Assembly: GCF_000620085.1 (NCBI RefSeq) | Contig: NZ_JHVJ01000025.1 | Span: 1 to 64,000, forward strand | From: Marinobacterium jannaschii DSM 6295 | Lineage (GTDB): Bacteria; Pseudomonadota; Gammaproteobacteria; Pseudomonadales; Balneatricaceae | Length of the DNA: 64,000 nt | Direction: 5' to 3' | Shown here: in pieces, positions 1 through 8,341 of the stretch | Layout: each line of letters starts with the position of its first letter | Numbering within the stretch: position 1 is the first letter of the stretch | The notes under the pieces: generated by a model | Database searches by the model: none | Told to the model about the DNA's origin: nothing | What the model saw: the letters and a program-made list of their open reading frames with translations, nothing else | Program-made: the position numbers and the translations under genes

Positions 1-344
1 CGCTTATCCATCACTCAGACAGAGGCGCGCAATACTGTTCAGGTTTATATCAACAAGAGTTGAAACGACATGGTATCCAGACATCGATGACAGACGGCTA
101 TGACTGCTACCAGAATGCCCTTGCTGAACGGGTCAACGGGATCTTAAAACAGGAATTTTTACTCTATCGCTGCAAGACCTTTAAGGAGCTGAAGGCCTTG
201 GTGGCGGAGTCGGTGGAGCTCTACAATCGAATGAGGCCGCACTTGAGCCTGGGGATGCAAACGCCAGACGAAGCGCATAGAAAAGCCATCTCCGCACTGG
301 AGATGGCTTAATCAAAAACCGTCAACGTATTTTAGGACGTGACA
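1..344 (+). mobile_element. Right end of an IS3-family insertion sequence (cut by window start)
   Basis: Only the 3' part of the element is in the window: the end of the transposase reading frame and about 33 bases of non-coding end. The putative terminal inverted repeat lies at about 319-344 and, read inwards from the outer end, begins TGTCACGTCCTAAAATACG, with the TG tip usual for IS3-family elements. The left end and target duplication are outside the window, so element length and intactness cannot be judged. The next gene (HD-Pnk) ends only about 50 bases beyond the element, marking this edge as an accessory region. Confidence 0.75.
3..311 (+). CDS. IS3-family transposase, C-terminal fragment (rve/DDE integrase core)
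   Basis: The frame is open from base 3. It begins with LIHHSDRGAQYCS, the H-S-D-R-G-x-Q-Y motif around the second catalytic Asp of IS3/retroviral-type integrase cores. Further on, DCYQNALAERVNGILKQE contains the N-A-x-x-E motif that carries the catalytic Glu, and YNRMRPHLSLGMQTPDE is the typical C-terminal signature with the YN..RPH element. It ends at TAA 309-311. In intact elements this ORFB-type product is made by frameshifting from ORFA and catalyses strand transfer. The N-terminal part lies outside the window, so completeness is unknown. Confidence 0.85.
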   Translation, partial: LIHHSDRGAQYCSGLYQQELKRHGIQTSMTDGYDCYQNALAERVNGILKQEFLLYRCKTFKELKALVAESVELYNRMRPHLSLGMQTPDEAHRKAISALEMA

Positions 345-394
345 ATGCACAGAAGCCGAATTGTGCAGCTAGTTCATCCTGCCTTCGATACGAC

Positions 395-1669
395 TCACTG
401 CACATCCTTATCAAAGCTGCCCAGCTTTGACAGTAGCTTGCCGTTCTCACCTACTATCATCGTCCGATGAGCTTCCGAAAACTCAGGCCACTGTAACCTG
501 TCAATCTGATCGGAGATTACGTCTCGCCCCACTGAACGCGAGCGCTCACTATCCCTTTTAATCAGGATGCTTTCAGCAAGCTGAAAAACGACCATAGTGA
601 CCAGGGCGCCGTAGTTCCGCCCATAATCACACACTACCTTTCTGAAATCCCGGCGAATATTTGTTGCATCCCAAACAACATTTCTCTTTTTCGCCAGCGC
701 AGTCTTCAAACGCTCCTTTGCTAGCTGTAACACTCGTCCCCGGTTCTTTTGGCTTTCCTGGCCGCCATTCAACTCTCGACGAATCTCGTCCAGTGAGATC
801 ACTTCAAAGTCCTTCAAATTAGCGGCAATCCAGCTGGATTTGCCGCTGCCACTAACCCCGCACATCACATAGAGGTGGCTATATGAGCTGGACGACTGAT
901 AAGTCTTGCTAACAGCCTCCTCAGCCATATGGATATCGTTGTCGATCAGGAGGCGAACGGCATAACTATCCAGATAAATCTGTTCAACCACAGTGGCCTT
1001 AACCTGAATGCTTCTAGTTGCAGTTGAGAAAGGGGCGCAGTCCTGCCAGACACCATATTCTTCGGCGAACATCTTGAACTGATCGAGTAAGTCCAATTGC
1101 GAGTCTAGATCACTACAGAGGCGTCCACGCATATCGGCGACTTCAAGCCAATACAGCAGCTCAATATCGGCATTCAATGCCAGGTTCAGATACTGACCAT
1201 ACCCCTGGTTTTTCACTACCAGTAGCTTGGGCATGTGATGGTAGCCCACCAAAGCCATAACTTTGTGAATAACATCATATTCCAGAGGCAGGGCGAGTAG
1301 CCGGATTGCTAAATAGCTAAGCCCCCGTTCCTCGTGACCAGAAGCGACCACCCTCTCGACTCCAGCAATCTCTTTGCTCCTTGTCGTTATCGGTTTGGCT
1401 ATATCATGTAATAGCGCGGACAGGATCAGCGCTTGCCGATCCTGTCCCTGAATATGGTTTGCCTCTCGATTTAAAAGGCAGTAAAGCTCATTCAGCACCA
1501 TATCCGTATGTATCGCCACATTTCCCTCTGCATGCCATTGGGAATCCTGCTCTGTCGACTCATACCTTTCAAGCAGCGGAAAATAGGTAGCCAGCTTATC
1601 TCTGCAGACAGAAAAACCGGGACTGCCATCCCGCTGTAACGATGATAACCAGCATTCAAGATTCTTCAT
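395..1669 (-). CDS. HD-Pnk: HD phosphohydrolase fused to polynucleotide 5'-kinase (RNA end healing)
   Basis: 424-residue protein of two modules. Residues about 45-180 form an HD phosphohydrolase domain, with HAEGNVAIHTD near 46, LLHDIAKP at 87-93 and GHEERG at 111-116. Residues about 265-405 form a P-loop polynucleotide kinase, with Walker A GVSGSGKSS at 271-279, the SLDEIRR Asp near 294 and WDATN at 333-337. Characterised HD-Pnk enzymes remove 2',3'-phosphates and phosphorylate 5'-OH ends so that broken RNA can be rejoined. The start overlaps the upstream RNA ligase gene by 14 bases and has an AAGGAG site 7 bases upstream, so the two are translationally coupled. Base composition is visibly more AT-rich than the core genes, and an IS end lies just downstream. 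Transfer is inferred, not shown. Confidence 0.85.
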   Translation of the reverse strand: MKNLECWLSSLQRDGSPGFSVCRDKLATYFPLLERYESTEQDSQWHAEGNVAIHTDMVLNELYCLLNREANHIQGQDRQALILSALLHDIAKPITTRSKEIAGVERVVASGHEERGLSYLAIRLLALPLEYDVIHKVMALVGYHHMPKLLVVKNQGYGQYLNLALNADIELLYWLEVADMRGRLCSDLDSQLDLLDQFKMFAEEYGVWQDCAPFSTATRSIQVKATVVEQIYLDSYAVRLLIDNDIHMAEEAVSKTYQSSSSYSHLYVMCGVSGSGKSSWIAANLKDFEVISLDEIRRELNGGQESQKNRGRVLQLAKERLKTALAKKRNVVWDATNIRRDFRKVVCDYGRNYGALVTMVVFQLAESILIKRDSERSRSVGRDVISDQIDRLQWPEFSEAHRTMIVGENGKLLSKLGSFDKDVQ

Positions 1670-2294
1670 CGCTCATCTCCTTCAAGCGATTCGGTACTAC
1701 CGGCTTATGCATCCAATGCTCATCCGACAGGACATGGTTTTCACGTACCCACTTAGCTACGTTCTGCGAGAATTCACTGAAGGCAAAGCCGTCTGTATTT
1801 CTAACAACAAAGCCTTCCTGCTTTTCAGTATCAAGCACAATGGAGCGGACCAAATGTTCATCCCAGGGACCAACATATAGCTCTCGTGGGGTATCCAGTC
1901 CCAGCTGTGCAAACAGCAATTTACTCTCATCCCAACTCAAACAGTGGTTTTGCTCATCCCACACCGAAAATGCCAGAAAATAACTGGGTAAACTTTTATA
2001 GCCTATTGAATGCTGCGCATAGAGGTTTTCGCCACAGATACGCCAGCCTTCAGGTATCTGATAGCCAATTTGCGCCTGCAGAGACTTCACCCAGCTTCGC
2101 GATGGGTGGAAACGGCTGTCTATAGAGCGAGCATGCAGATAGTCCGAGTAGATAGTGGTATTTTCACCATCCATCTTCTCAGTAATAACGATATTTTTGC
2201 CTTCAAAGCACTTCAGGCTGATATGACGAACATCGTCAATAGTCGCACCGGGCGACCAGGGTAAATGAGGGGTACGAGGATATTTATATCTCAT
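1656..2294 (-). CDS. ATP-dependent RNA ligase (Rnl2-like nucleotidyltransferase)
   Basis: 212 residues with the covalent nucleotidyltransferase motifs in order: motif I EKMDGEN (nucleotide-accepting Lys at about 40), motif III FLAFSVWD (about 106-113), motif IV EGFVVR (about 160-165) and motif V VAKWVR (about 179-184). It is a compact single-domain ligase expected to seal 3'-OH/5'-phosphate RNA ends via lysyl-AMP and RNA-adenylate. The ATG at 2294 is chosen because GGAG lies 7 bases upstream; a GTG one codon earlier is possible. Its 3' end overlaps the HD-Pnk gene, giving a heal-and-seal RNA repair cassette. No nuclease or toxin gene that it might counter is visible within the window. Confidence 0.85.
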   Translation of the reverse strand: MRYKYPRTPHLPWSPGATIDDVRHISLKCFEGKNIVITEKMDGENTTIYSDYLHARSIDSRFHPSRSWVKSLQAQIGYQIPEGWRICGENLYAQHSIGYKSLPSYFLAFSVWDEQNHCLSWDESKLLFAQLGLDTPRELYVGPWDEHLVRSIVLDTEKQEGFVVRNTDGFAFSEFSQNVAKWVRENHVLSDEHWMHKPVVPNRLKEMSDEES

Positions 2295-2689
2295 CACGTA
2301 ACTCCAAAATCCTAATAAAAAAGAAAACTATCAGGCACAGCCAAGCAGTCTCGAATGTAAGGCATTGAGACTTGACCAAAGCTGTGAGGAGGTGGAATTA
2401 CATGGCTCTATTCCGCTATTTGAATCTACGTGATTCGATTTAAGGTTGGCACTAAGGTGACAATCGTAATGAAATGATAGTTAATATCCAGCGTTTTTAA
2501 AACAATGGCCGCACTTTCTCGATTTCTAATACGATTAAGTTACTGCCCCATATCCACTACCGGAACAAAGTTAGCTTCAATTCGGTCAACGATCGCTGCA
2601 GCTGTTTGCGTTCAGGCGGAAGGATGACCGAGCACAACGTAGCCGCTTTTGCGGCTACAGCTCAGCCGGATTAGTTCTCATAGGGACAG
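2295..2689. other. 395-base spacer between bacterioferritin and RNA ligase genes
   Basis: AT-rich spacer holding the upstream region of the RNA ligase gene and the downstream region of the bacterioferritin operon. Apart from one perfect short hairpin near 2639-2658 I see no gene, no recognisable RNA, and no sigma-54 (GG-N10-GC type) promoter that would hint at RtcR-like control. Confidence 0.5.
2639..2658 (-). terminator. Perfect 8-bp hairpin after the bacterioferritin operon
   Basis: GTAGCCGC and GCGGCTAC flank a TTTT loop, about 30 bases past the stop codon of the minus-strand bacterioferritin gene. There is no run of T after it on the minus strand, so intrinsic termination is uncertain. 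Confidence 0.45.
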
Positions 2690-3160
2690 CTAACTCATTT
2701 TTGACTGCAGGTAGTTCTGGATTCCCACCTTGTCGATCAGCCCCAGCTGTTTTTCCAGCCAGTAGGCGTGGTCTTCCTCGGTATCTTCCAGCAGTTTTTC
2801 CAGGATCTCACGGGTCTGGTAGTCCTGCTCTTTCTCACAGGTTTTGATCGCTTCCTTCAATGCCTTGTCGGTGGCGTATTCCAGCTGGCGGTCATTCTCC
2901 AGCATCTCCGGCACATCCTTGCCGACATTGATGTCCGGCCTGCGCGTCATATCGGGAGTGCCTTCAAGAAACAGGATACGCTCGATCAGCCGTGAGGCGT
3001 GACCGCGTTCATCGTCTGATTCATGGGAGATTCGCTCGTGCAGCTCTCCCAGCCCCCAGTCGTCATACATCCGTGAGTGGATAAAATATTGGTCCATCGC
3101 TGTCAGTTCACCGCCCAGCAATTCGTTGAGGACGCCGAGTACTTTTTTATTACCTTTCAT
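2690..3160 (-). CDS. Bacterioferritin subunit with ferroxidase site, lacking the haem Met (FtnA/BfrA type)
   Basis: 156-residue bacterioferritin-family protein. By alignment with E. coli Bfr the di-iron ferroxidase ligands are kept: Glu18, Glu51, His54, Glu94, and a later E-E-D-H segment. The haem-binding Met52 is replaced by Arg (D-E-R-G-H). The DTEEDHAYWLEKQLGLI segment, one residue longer than in E. coli Bfr, resembles Pseudomonas FtnA (formerly BfrA). It would oxidise Fe(II) and load it into a 24-mer cage. It lies 15 bases downstream of the second subunit gene, in one operon, with a GGAGG site 5 bases before ATG. Confidence 0.88.
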   Translation of the reverse strand: MKGNKKVLGVLNELLGGELTAMDQYFIHSRMYDDWGLGELHERISHESDDERGHASRLIERILFLEGTPDMTRRPDINVGKDVPEMLENDRQLEYATDKALKEAIKTCEKEQDYQTREILEKLLEDTEEDHAYWLEKQLGLIDKVGIQNYLQSKMS

Positions 3161-3175
3161 GTTTGCCTCCTCAGC

Positions 3176-3640
3176 CTACATCTGGGACTGCAGATAGTTC
3201 TGGGTTCCAACCTTACGCAGCAGGTCCTGCTGGGTTTCAAGCCAATCCAGATATTCCTCTTCCTCTTCGAGGATATCCTCCAGCAGGTCACGGGAAACAA
3301 AGTCCTCGTGGGTCTCGCAAAAGGCGATCGCTTCGCGCAGCTGCGCCAGCTGTTCCATCTCCAGATCCAGGTCACACTGCAGCATCTCTTCGGTGTGTTC
3401 ACCGATCCGCAGCCGATTGAGGTTCTGTAGATTTGGCAGGCCTTCCAGAAACAGAATACGTTCGATCAGGTCGTCGGCCTGTTTCATATCCTTGATCGAT
3501 TTCTTGTACTCCTTCTCATTGAGATCATCCAGGCCCCAGTTCTTAAACATCCTGGCATGAAGAAAGTACTGATTGATGGAGGTGAGTTCGATGGTTAGGG
3601 CTTCGTTGAGGTACTTGATGACTTTTTTGTCGCCTTTCAT
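3176..3640 (-). CDS. bfr: Bacterioferritin subunit keeping the haem Met but with a degenerate ferroxidase site
   Basis: 154 residues from the ATG at 3640, preceded by GGAG; an upstream in-frame codon at 3661 would place the ribosome site inside the gene. Using E. coli Bfr numbering, Met52, the axial haem ligand, is present (K-D-M-K-Q), but Glu51 is Asp, His54 is Gln, and His130 is Tyr (E-E-E-E-Y). This is the mirror image of its downstream neighbour, which keeps the di-iron site and has lost Met52. Paired subunits of this kind form mixed cages in several bacteria; that they do so here is inferred. Confidence 0.88.
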   Translation of the reverse strand: MKGDKKVIKYLNEALTIELTSINQYFLHARMFKNWGLDDLNEKEYKKSIKDMKQADDLIERILFLEGLPNLQNLNRLRIGEHTEEMLQCDLDLEMEQLAQLREAIAFCETHEDFVSRDLLEDILEEEEEYLDWLETQQDLLRKVGTQNYLQSQM

Positions 3641-4045
3641 GGGAGCCTCCATTGGCAACATTCAGGGTTATTATTGTTCTGCCCGCTGCAATTCTAGCCC
3701 TGATTAAAACAGGCTGACGGAGTCTAAATACTAACGACTCTTATTTGCCCCTGAGTAATTTTCCCATCTGTGTAATCCAGCCCTAATACGCTGATTTAAA
3801 AGACTTTACCCACGCAAAAGCAGACAGACTTTCTACATCAGTTTTAAAAAATATAAGTTATAGCAAAAGGTTCGTAACAGGCGTTACAGAACAGGGTTGC
3901 CCGGACCGTCTGCAGAGGGAGTCGGGGCATACTTGTGCCGTGCCGGAGGTCCGGGACACGCAACACAAAAAGGCGTGCCAGCGGGTCTGGCACTCCTTTT
4001 CAGGGGGAAAATGAATTATCTGGCGCTGAAACTCATGCCAGAAAC
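3641..4045. other. 405-base spacer upstream of the bacterioferritin operon
   Basis: Holds the promoter region of the minus-strand bacterioferritin pair (AT-rich near 3720-3870) and, at its far end, the terminator of the monooxygenase gene. I do not see a convincing Fur box or any coding sequence; the short open frames across 3858-4157 have no ribosome sites or family resemblance. Confidence 0.5.
3967..4000 (-). terminator. Rho-independent terminator after the ABM monooxygenase gene
   Basis: GTGCCAG (3975-3981) pairs with CTGGCAC (3987-3993), extended by AAAAAGG against CCTTTT with one mismatch. On the minus strand the stem is followed by TTTTTGTGTT, as expected for the oxidoreductase-monooxygenase transcript. 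Confidence 0.8.
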
Positions 4046-4330
4046 TCAAGCCACCGGGGTGAGCTGCTGCAGCTCAAACCCGGTGATGCCATCCGCGGCA
4101 CCGGCGTTAAAGTCCGCCACCGCCGCACCTTCCATATGCTGGCGCCACAGGGCATGACTGTGCCAGCTTTCAGTGAATATAAAGCGTTCCGGTTGCTGGT
4201 TATCCTGATGCAGCTGATAGAGGATGCAGCCCGGTTCCTGCCGGGTAGCGGCGACCAGTTCAGTCATGGCCTGTTTCATGGCCTCAATACGGGCCGGATC
4301 GACACTGATCCGGGCGACGATGGTTAACAT
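4046..4330 (-). CDS. ABM-superfamily (antibiotic biosynthesis monooxygenase-like) small protein
   Basis: 94 residues starting MLTIVARISVDPARIE, with EPGCILYQLHQD and FIFTESWHSHALWRQHME, the pattern of dimeric ferredoxin-like ABM proteins (YgiN-like quinol monooxygenases and relatives). The start at 4330 has a strong AGGAGGGG site; a longer frame to 4390 would run back into the upstream gene. It lies 25 bases downstream of the MDR oxidoreductase and shares its terminator, so the two probably act on the same quinone-like or electrophilic substrate. The substrate is unknown. Confidence 0.8.
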   Translation of the reverse strand: MLTIVARISVDPARIEAMKQAMTELVAATRQEPGCILYQLHQDNQQPERFIFTESWHSHALWRQHMEGAAVADFNAGAADGITGFELQQLTPVA

Positions 4331-4355
4331 GGTCCCCTCCTGTGAATAACTCTGC

Positions 4356-5387
4356 TCAATAGCCCTGCAGTACGACCTTACCGATCGCACGGCCGGTTTC
4401 GATCAGGCTGTGGGCCTGACGCAACGTTTCGGCATCGATACGGCCCAGCTCCTCACCGACGGTGGTGATCAGTTCACCGCTGTCGATCAGCTCAGCCACC
4501 CGGTTCAGCAGCTGGCGCTGCTGGTCCATATCGGCGGTGCCGAACATGGAGCGGGTGTACATAAACTCCCAGTGCAGCGAGATCGACTTCATCTTCAGCT
4601 GCATAATATCCAGCGCTTCAGCCGGATCATCGATCAGCGCCAGCTTACCCTGGGGAGCCAGCACATCGACGATGTTGGCAAAGTGCAGGTCGGTATGGTT
4701 GAGGCTGATCACATGGCTGACATCATCCAGTCCCTGTGCCTTCAGCTGCTCTGCGAAGCTCTGCCCTGCCGCATGGCTGATCACATGGTCGGCGCCCAGT
4801 TTCTTCACCCAGGCTTCGGTTTCCGGACGCGAGGCGGTGCCGATCACCGTGGCTCCGGTCAGTTTAGCTGCCAGCTGGGTCAGGATGGAACCGACACCGC
4901 CGGCAGCACCGATAATCAGGATACGCTTGTCGGCATCCGCTGCAGCATTCAGCTCGGCACTGAATCCAAGACGGTCAAACAGCAGTTCCCAGGCGGTGAT
5001 GGCCGTCAGTGGCAGCGCGGCGGCCTGAGTCTCGCTCAGCGTCTGCGGCTGACGGCCGGTAATACGCTCATCCACCAGCTGATATTCGGCGTTGCTGCCG
5101 GGGCGGGTCAGGTCTCCGGCATACCAGACCTTATCGCCCGGCTTGTAGTGTTCGACCTGATCGCCGATGGCGACAACCTCGCCCACGGCATCCCAGCCCA
5201 GTACCTTGTACTGCCCCGCTTCAGGCTCAGCCCGCTGACGCACCTTGGTATCCACCGGATTGACCGAGATGGCGGCGACTTTCACCAGCAGGTCGCGTCC
5301 TGTGGTCTCAGGCATCGGCAACTCAATATCTTCCAGCGCCTGCGGATCGGTAATCGGAAGGGACTGACGGTAACCTACTGCTTTCAT
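4356..5387 (-). CDS. Zinc-type alcohol dehydrogenase family protein / NADPH:quinone oxidoreductase-like (MDR)
   Basis: 343 residues of the medium-chain dehydrogenase/reductase superfamily. The N-terminal GroES-like fold begins MKAVGYRQSLPI; the Rossmann motif GAAGGVGSILTQLAA occurs in the middle. The N-terminal half lacks the Cys/His set of classical zinc-binding alcohol dehydrogenases, so it is probably a zinc-free quinone or enone reductase. It is divergent from a LysR gene at 5487, which is its likely regulator, with about 100 bases between them. The ABM gene follows directly. Confidence 0.85.
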   Translation of the reverse strand: MKAVGYRQSLPITDPQALEDIELPMPETTGRDLLVKVAAISVNPVDTKVRQRAEPEAGQYKVLGWDAVGEVVAIGDQVEHYKPGDKVWYAGDLTRPGSNAEYQLVDERITGRQPQTLSETQAAALPLTAITAWELLFDRLGFSAELNAAADADKRILIIGAAGGVGSILTQLAAKLTGATVIGTASRPETEAWVKKLGADHVISHAAGQSFAEQLKAQGLDDVSHVISLNHTDLHFANIVDVLAPQGKLALIDDPAEALDIMQLKMKSISLHWEFMYTRSMFGTADMDQQRQLLNRVAELIDSGELITTVGEELGRIDAETLRQAHSLIETGRAIGKVVLQGY

Positions 5388-5486
5388 TTTATGACTCTCC
5401 TACGTTGCGAATAGGATTATCTTAGGCGAGCATTAATCAATGAAAAACCATGCAATCATTTAAGCTTTATCAAAGGATTTTTGATA

Positions 5487-6389
5487 ATGAACACTGCTGA
5501 TCTGGCACTTTTTGTCCGTACCGCCGACAGTGGCAGCATCTCCGCCTCGGCGCGCCAGCTGGATATATCCCCGGCGGCGGCCAGCGCGGCACTGAAGCGG
5601 CTGGAAAAGCAGCTGGGGGCCGCGCTGTTTATCCGCTCCACCCGCCAGTTGCGACTCAGCGCTGAGGGCGAACGCTTCCTGCATCACTGCCGTCAGGCAC
5701 TGCAGGCACTGGACAGTGGCCGCGCAGCCCTGAGCGCCCATCAGGGCCAGATCGGCGGCGAGATGCGTCTGTCGGTCTCCTCCGATCTGGGTCGCAACCT
5801 GATCCTGCCCTGGCTGGATGAGTTGATGCAGCAGCATCCCCGGCTGTCGATCCTGCTCAGCATCGGTGACTCGCTGGCGGACTTCTATCTCGACCGGGTG
5901 GATGTGGCGATCCGCTACGGAGAGCCTGAAGACTCATCGCTGGTCGCCTTTAAGATCGCCGATGTGGAGCGGATACTCTGCGCCTCTCCGGACTATCTGC
6001 AACGACAGGGTTATCCACAGACACCGGAGGAGCTGCGTCAACATAACTGTCTGCTGTTCCGGCTGAATAACCAGGTCTACGACCGCTGGGTCTTCAGTGA
6101 TGCCCACGGACGCTACGAGGTGGAGGTTAACAGTAACCGCATCTGTAACGACGGGGACGTGGTGCGGCGCTGGGCGGTGGCCGGTCGTGGTATTGCCTTC
6201 AAGTCCCAGCTCGATATGGCTGAGGACATCCGGGCCGGACGGGTGGTACCGCTGCTGCAGGGCTATCAGACCGATCAGACCAGCCTGTGGCTGATCTGTC
6301 CGGACCGCAATCAGGTTTCTCCCGGCGTGCTGCTGTTACGCGACCGGCTGCGTGAGAAGTGTGCCACTGTTCTCGCCGGACTGGCATAG
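5487..6389 (+). CDS. LysR-family regulator divergent to the MDR oxidoreductase
   Basis: 300 residues: N-terminal winged helix-turn-helix (SISASARQLDISPAAASAALKRLEKQLGA) and a C-terminal LysR substrate-binding domain. The ATG at 5487 is preferred over TTG at 5481 because AAAGGA sits 9 bases before it. LysR regulators usually act on the divergent neighbour, so the oxidoreductase-monooxygenase pair is the expected target. The gene ends 6 bases before the convergent LysR gene at 6396-7304, with no room for a separate terminator. Confidence 0.9.
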   Translation: MNTADLALFVRTADSGSISASARQLDISPAAASAALKRLEKQLGAALFIRSTRQLRLSAEGERFLHHCRQALQALDSGRAALSAHQGQIGGEMRLSVSSDLGRNLILPWLDELMQQHPRLSILLSIGDSLADFYLDRVDVAIRYGEPEDSSLVAFKIADVERILCASPDYLQRQGYPQTPEELRQHNCLLFRLNNQVYDRWVFSDAHGRYEVEVNSNRICNDGDVVRRWAVAGRGIAFKSQLDMAEDIRAGRVVPLLQGYQTDQTSLWLICPDRNQVSPGVLLLRDRLREKCATVLAGLA

Positions 6390-6395
6390 CAGCCC

Positions 6396-7304
6396 TTAGC
6401 GGCTGCGCAGCAGGAATTCATCTGCCATCAGCTGATGATAGAGCCAGTTGGCAAAGTGGATCACTTTACTGTCCGAGCGGTGACTGGCCGACTGCACCAG
6501 ATACCAGGCACCGATCTCCGGTACGGTCAGGTCGATAGGGATCACCAGCCGGTTATTCTCCAGGTCACCGCAGGCAAAAAACGACTGCACTATGGCGACG
6601 CCCTTGCCGGCGATCGCCGCTTCCAGCGTCAGCTGATGGTTATCGTGCTGGCTGCCAATCCGGACCTGCCCCTCATGCAGCCCCATGCCGCGGATCCACT
6701 CCGGCAGGTTGCGCGGCGATTCGGTGATATCGAGAAACGGCTGCTGCAACAGTTGCTGCAGCGATTCAGCCCGGCCATTCTCAAACAGATCCGGACTGCA
6801 GACCGGAATCAGGGTGCCCTTGAACAACGGTTGATAGACCAGCCCCGGCCGGGTCTGCTCGCTGTAGATAATACCGATATCCGCCACATGGGGTTCAAAC
6901 GCCCAGTCCAGGTAGGAGCTGAACAGCTCGATATGGATACCCGGGTAACGCTGGCGGAAGTCACCGATACGCTGCACCAGCCAGCGCGAGGCGATTCCCA
7001 GGTAAGCCTGGACGATCAGGTCGCCCTGATCCGGTTCACCAAATATCGCCTGGGTACTGGTCTCTATCTGCTGTAATGCGGCGTGAATTTCGCCGAAATA
7101 ACGCTGCCCGGCATCCGTCAGGGCGATGCTGCGGCCCAGCCGGTGAAACAATGCCTGGCCCAGCTCCTGCTCCAGTTTCTTGATCTGGTGGCTGACCGCC
7201 GAGTGGGTCACGTTCAGCTCCTGGGCCGCCTGCTGGAAACTGAGCAGGCGGGCGGTGGCCTCGAAAGCCCGCAGGGCATTCAGCGGGGGAAAGCGCCGTT
7301 TCAT
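6396..7304 (-). CDS. LysR-family regulator (GcvA-like), second of a tandem pair
   Basis: 302 residues. PPLNALRAFEATARLLSFQQAAQELNVTHSAVSHQIKKLE is the winged-helix region of GcvA-type LysR proteins; the rest is the periplasmic-binding-like effector domain. Its ATG overlaps the stop of the upstream LysR gene by 4 bases (ATGA), so the two regulators are translationally coupled. Two co-transcribed LysR genes facing one metabolic gene is uncommon; they may form a relay or act as heteromers. The target is inferred to be the dehydrogenase gene at 8342. Confidence 0.9.
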   Translation of the reverse strand: MKRRFPPLNALRAFEATARLLSFQQAAQELNVTHSAVSHQIKKLEQELGQALFHRLGRSIALTDAGQRYFGEIHAALQQIETSTQAIFGEPDQGDLIVQAYLGIASRWLVQRIGDFRQRYPGIHIELFSSYLDWAFEPHVADIGIIYSEQTRPGLVYQPLFKGTLIPVCSPDLFENGRAESLQQLLQQPFLDITESPRNLPEWIRGMGLHEGQVRIGSQHDNHQLTLEAAIAGKGVAIVQSFFACGDLENNRLVIPIDLTVPEIGAWYLVQSASHRSDSKVIHFANWLYHQLMADEFLLRSR

Positions 7305-8221
7305 GATCTGTCATTCCCTGCTGCTTCCGGGCTTAGCTCGCCCAGCAACCAGTCTTTAAATACCCGCGACGCGGTGGACAGGGAGCGCCCGCCCTGATGA
7401 CAGAGGTAATAGTTCCCCTCGGTTACGACCGAATCGACAAAGGGCGCCACCAGCTGCCTGGCCAGCACCCCGCCCTGTTGCATCAGGTCGTCGTACATCA
7501 GGCAGACGCCGAAGCCGTTGGCCGCCATGGTCACCGCGGTAGCATGGCTGTCCATATACTGCCGGGGCTGATCGGCCAGCTGGTGTAGTTTCATTTTTTT
7601 CAGCCAGCTGTCCCAGCCGGTAGGCGTACCGATCACATCCAGCAACGGCAATCCCTCCAGGTCTTCCGGGCGGCGGATACGGCGGGCCGTGGCCGCGGTG
7701 CAGTAGGGCCTGAGTTGCGGCGTCACCAGCGCATGCGACTCGAACCCCGGCCAGTCGCCACTGCCGTAGCGGATCTCCAGCTCGGCGGTCGAGATATCAA
7801 AGTCCGTCGCCCAGTTGGTGCCCAGCTGGCGGATCGAGATCTGTGGATAAATCGCGTTAAAACGCTGCAGGTGAGGCGCCAGCCAGAGCACGCTGAAGGC
7901 AGTATTGGCGTTCACTTCCACCACCGCCGCATTCAGCGGGCTGAAGATCTGGGCCGCACCGGCATTCAGCTGCGCCAGGGTGTCCTGCACCAGCGGCAGA
8001 AAGGCCCGGCCGGCATCGGTCAGCTGGATGGTGCGATTAGCACGTACAAATAATTGCTGGTCGAGATGATGCTCCAGCAGCTGTATCTGCTGGCTCACCG
8101 CCGACTGGCTCATACTCAGCTCCTGCGCCGCCAGGGTAAAGCTGAGGCAACGTCCGGCCGCCTCAAAGGTGCGCAGCCAGTTGAGCTGGATATTACTGGT
8201 GAGACCTCTCTCCATATTCAT
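7301..8221 (-). CDS. LysR-family regulator divergent to the FAD/GcvT dehydrogenase
   Basis: 306 residues with NWLRTFEAAGRCLSFTLAAQELSMSQSAVSQQIQLLE as the DNA-binding helix-turn-helix, again GcvA-like. The start is uncertain by two codons: ATG at 8221 has AAGG only 3 bases upstream, ATG at 8215 has it at 9. It is transcribed away from the dehydrogenase gene at 8342 across a 120-base spacer and is its most likely activator. Its stop overlaps the start of a second LysR gene. Confidence 0.9.
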   Translation of the reverse strand: MNMERGLTSNIQLNWLRTFEAAGRCLSFTLAAQELSMSQSAVSQQIQLLEHHLDQQLFVRANRTIQLTDAGRAFLPLVQDTLAQLNAGAAQIFSPLNAAVVEVNANTAFSVLWLAPHLQRFNAIYPQISIRQLGTNWATDFDISTAELEIRYGSGDWPGFESHALVTPQLRPYCTAATARRIRRPEDLEGLPLLDVIGTPTGWDSWLKKMKLHQLADQPRQYMDSHATAVTMAANGFGVCLMYDDLMQQGGVLARQLVAPFVDSVVTEGNYYLCHQGGRSLSTASRVFKDWLLGELSPEAAGNDRS

Positions 8222-8252
8222 AAGCCTTACTTATCTTTTAGACGTTTTTTTA

Positions 8253-8266
8253 TCGTTTGAGCGATC
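8253..8266. promoter_or_regulatory. Candidate operator in the dehydrogenase promoter (GAGCGATC motif)
   Basis: TCGTTTGAGCGATC contains GAGCGATC at 8259-8266; with the preceding base it gives the imperfect palindrome ATCGTTT/GAGCGAT. The same octamer occurs as a perfect inverted pair at the promoter of the XRE-cupin regulator (11549-11580). The site lies about 75 bases upstream of the dehydrogenase start. Confidence 0.4.
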
Positions 8267-8341
8267 CTTATTAACTTCATACCATCGAAATACAAGGTTT
8301 TGCAAGGCGTCTGCTGCGGCGCTCTATACAGGAAAATAAAA

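Noticed and set aside
1-344. Complete insertion sequence
   Set aside because: Only the 3' part is inside the window; the left inverted repeat and ORFA are not visible.
3858-4327. Short open frames in both strands between bacterioferritin and the ABM gene
   Set aside because: They overlap the terminator or run antisense to the ABM gene and have no ribosome sites.
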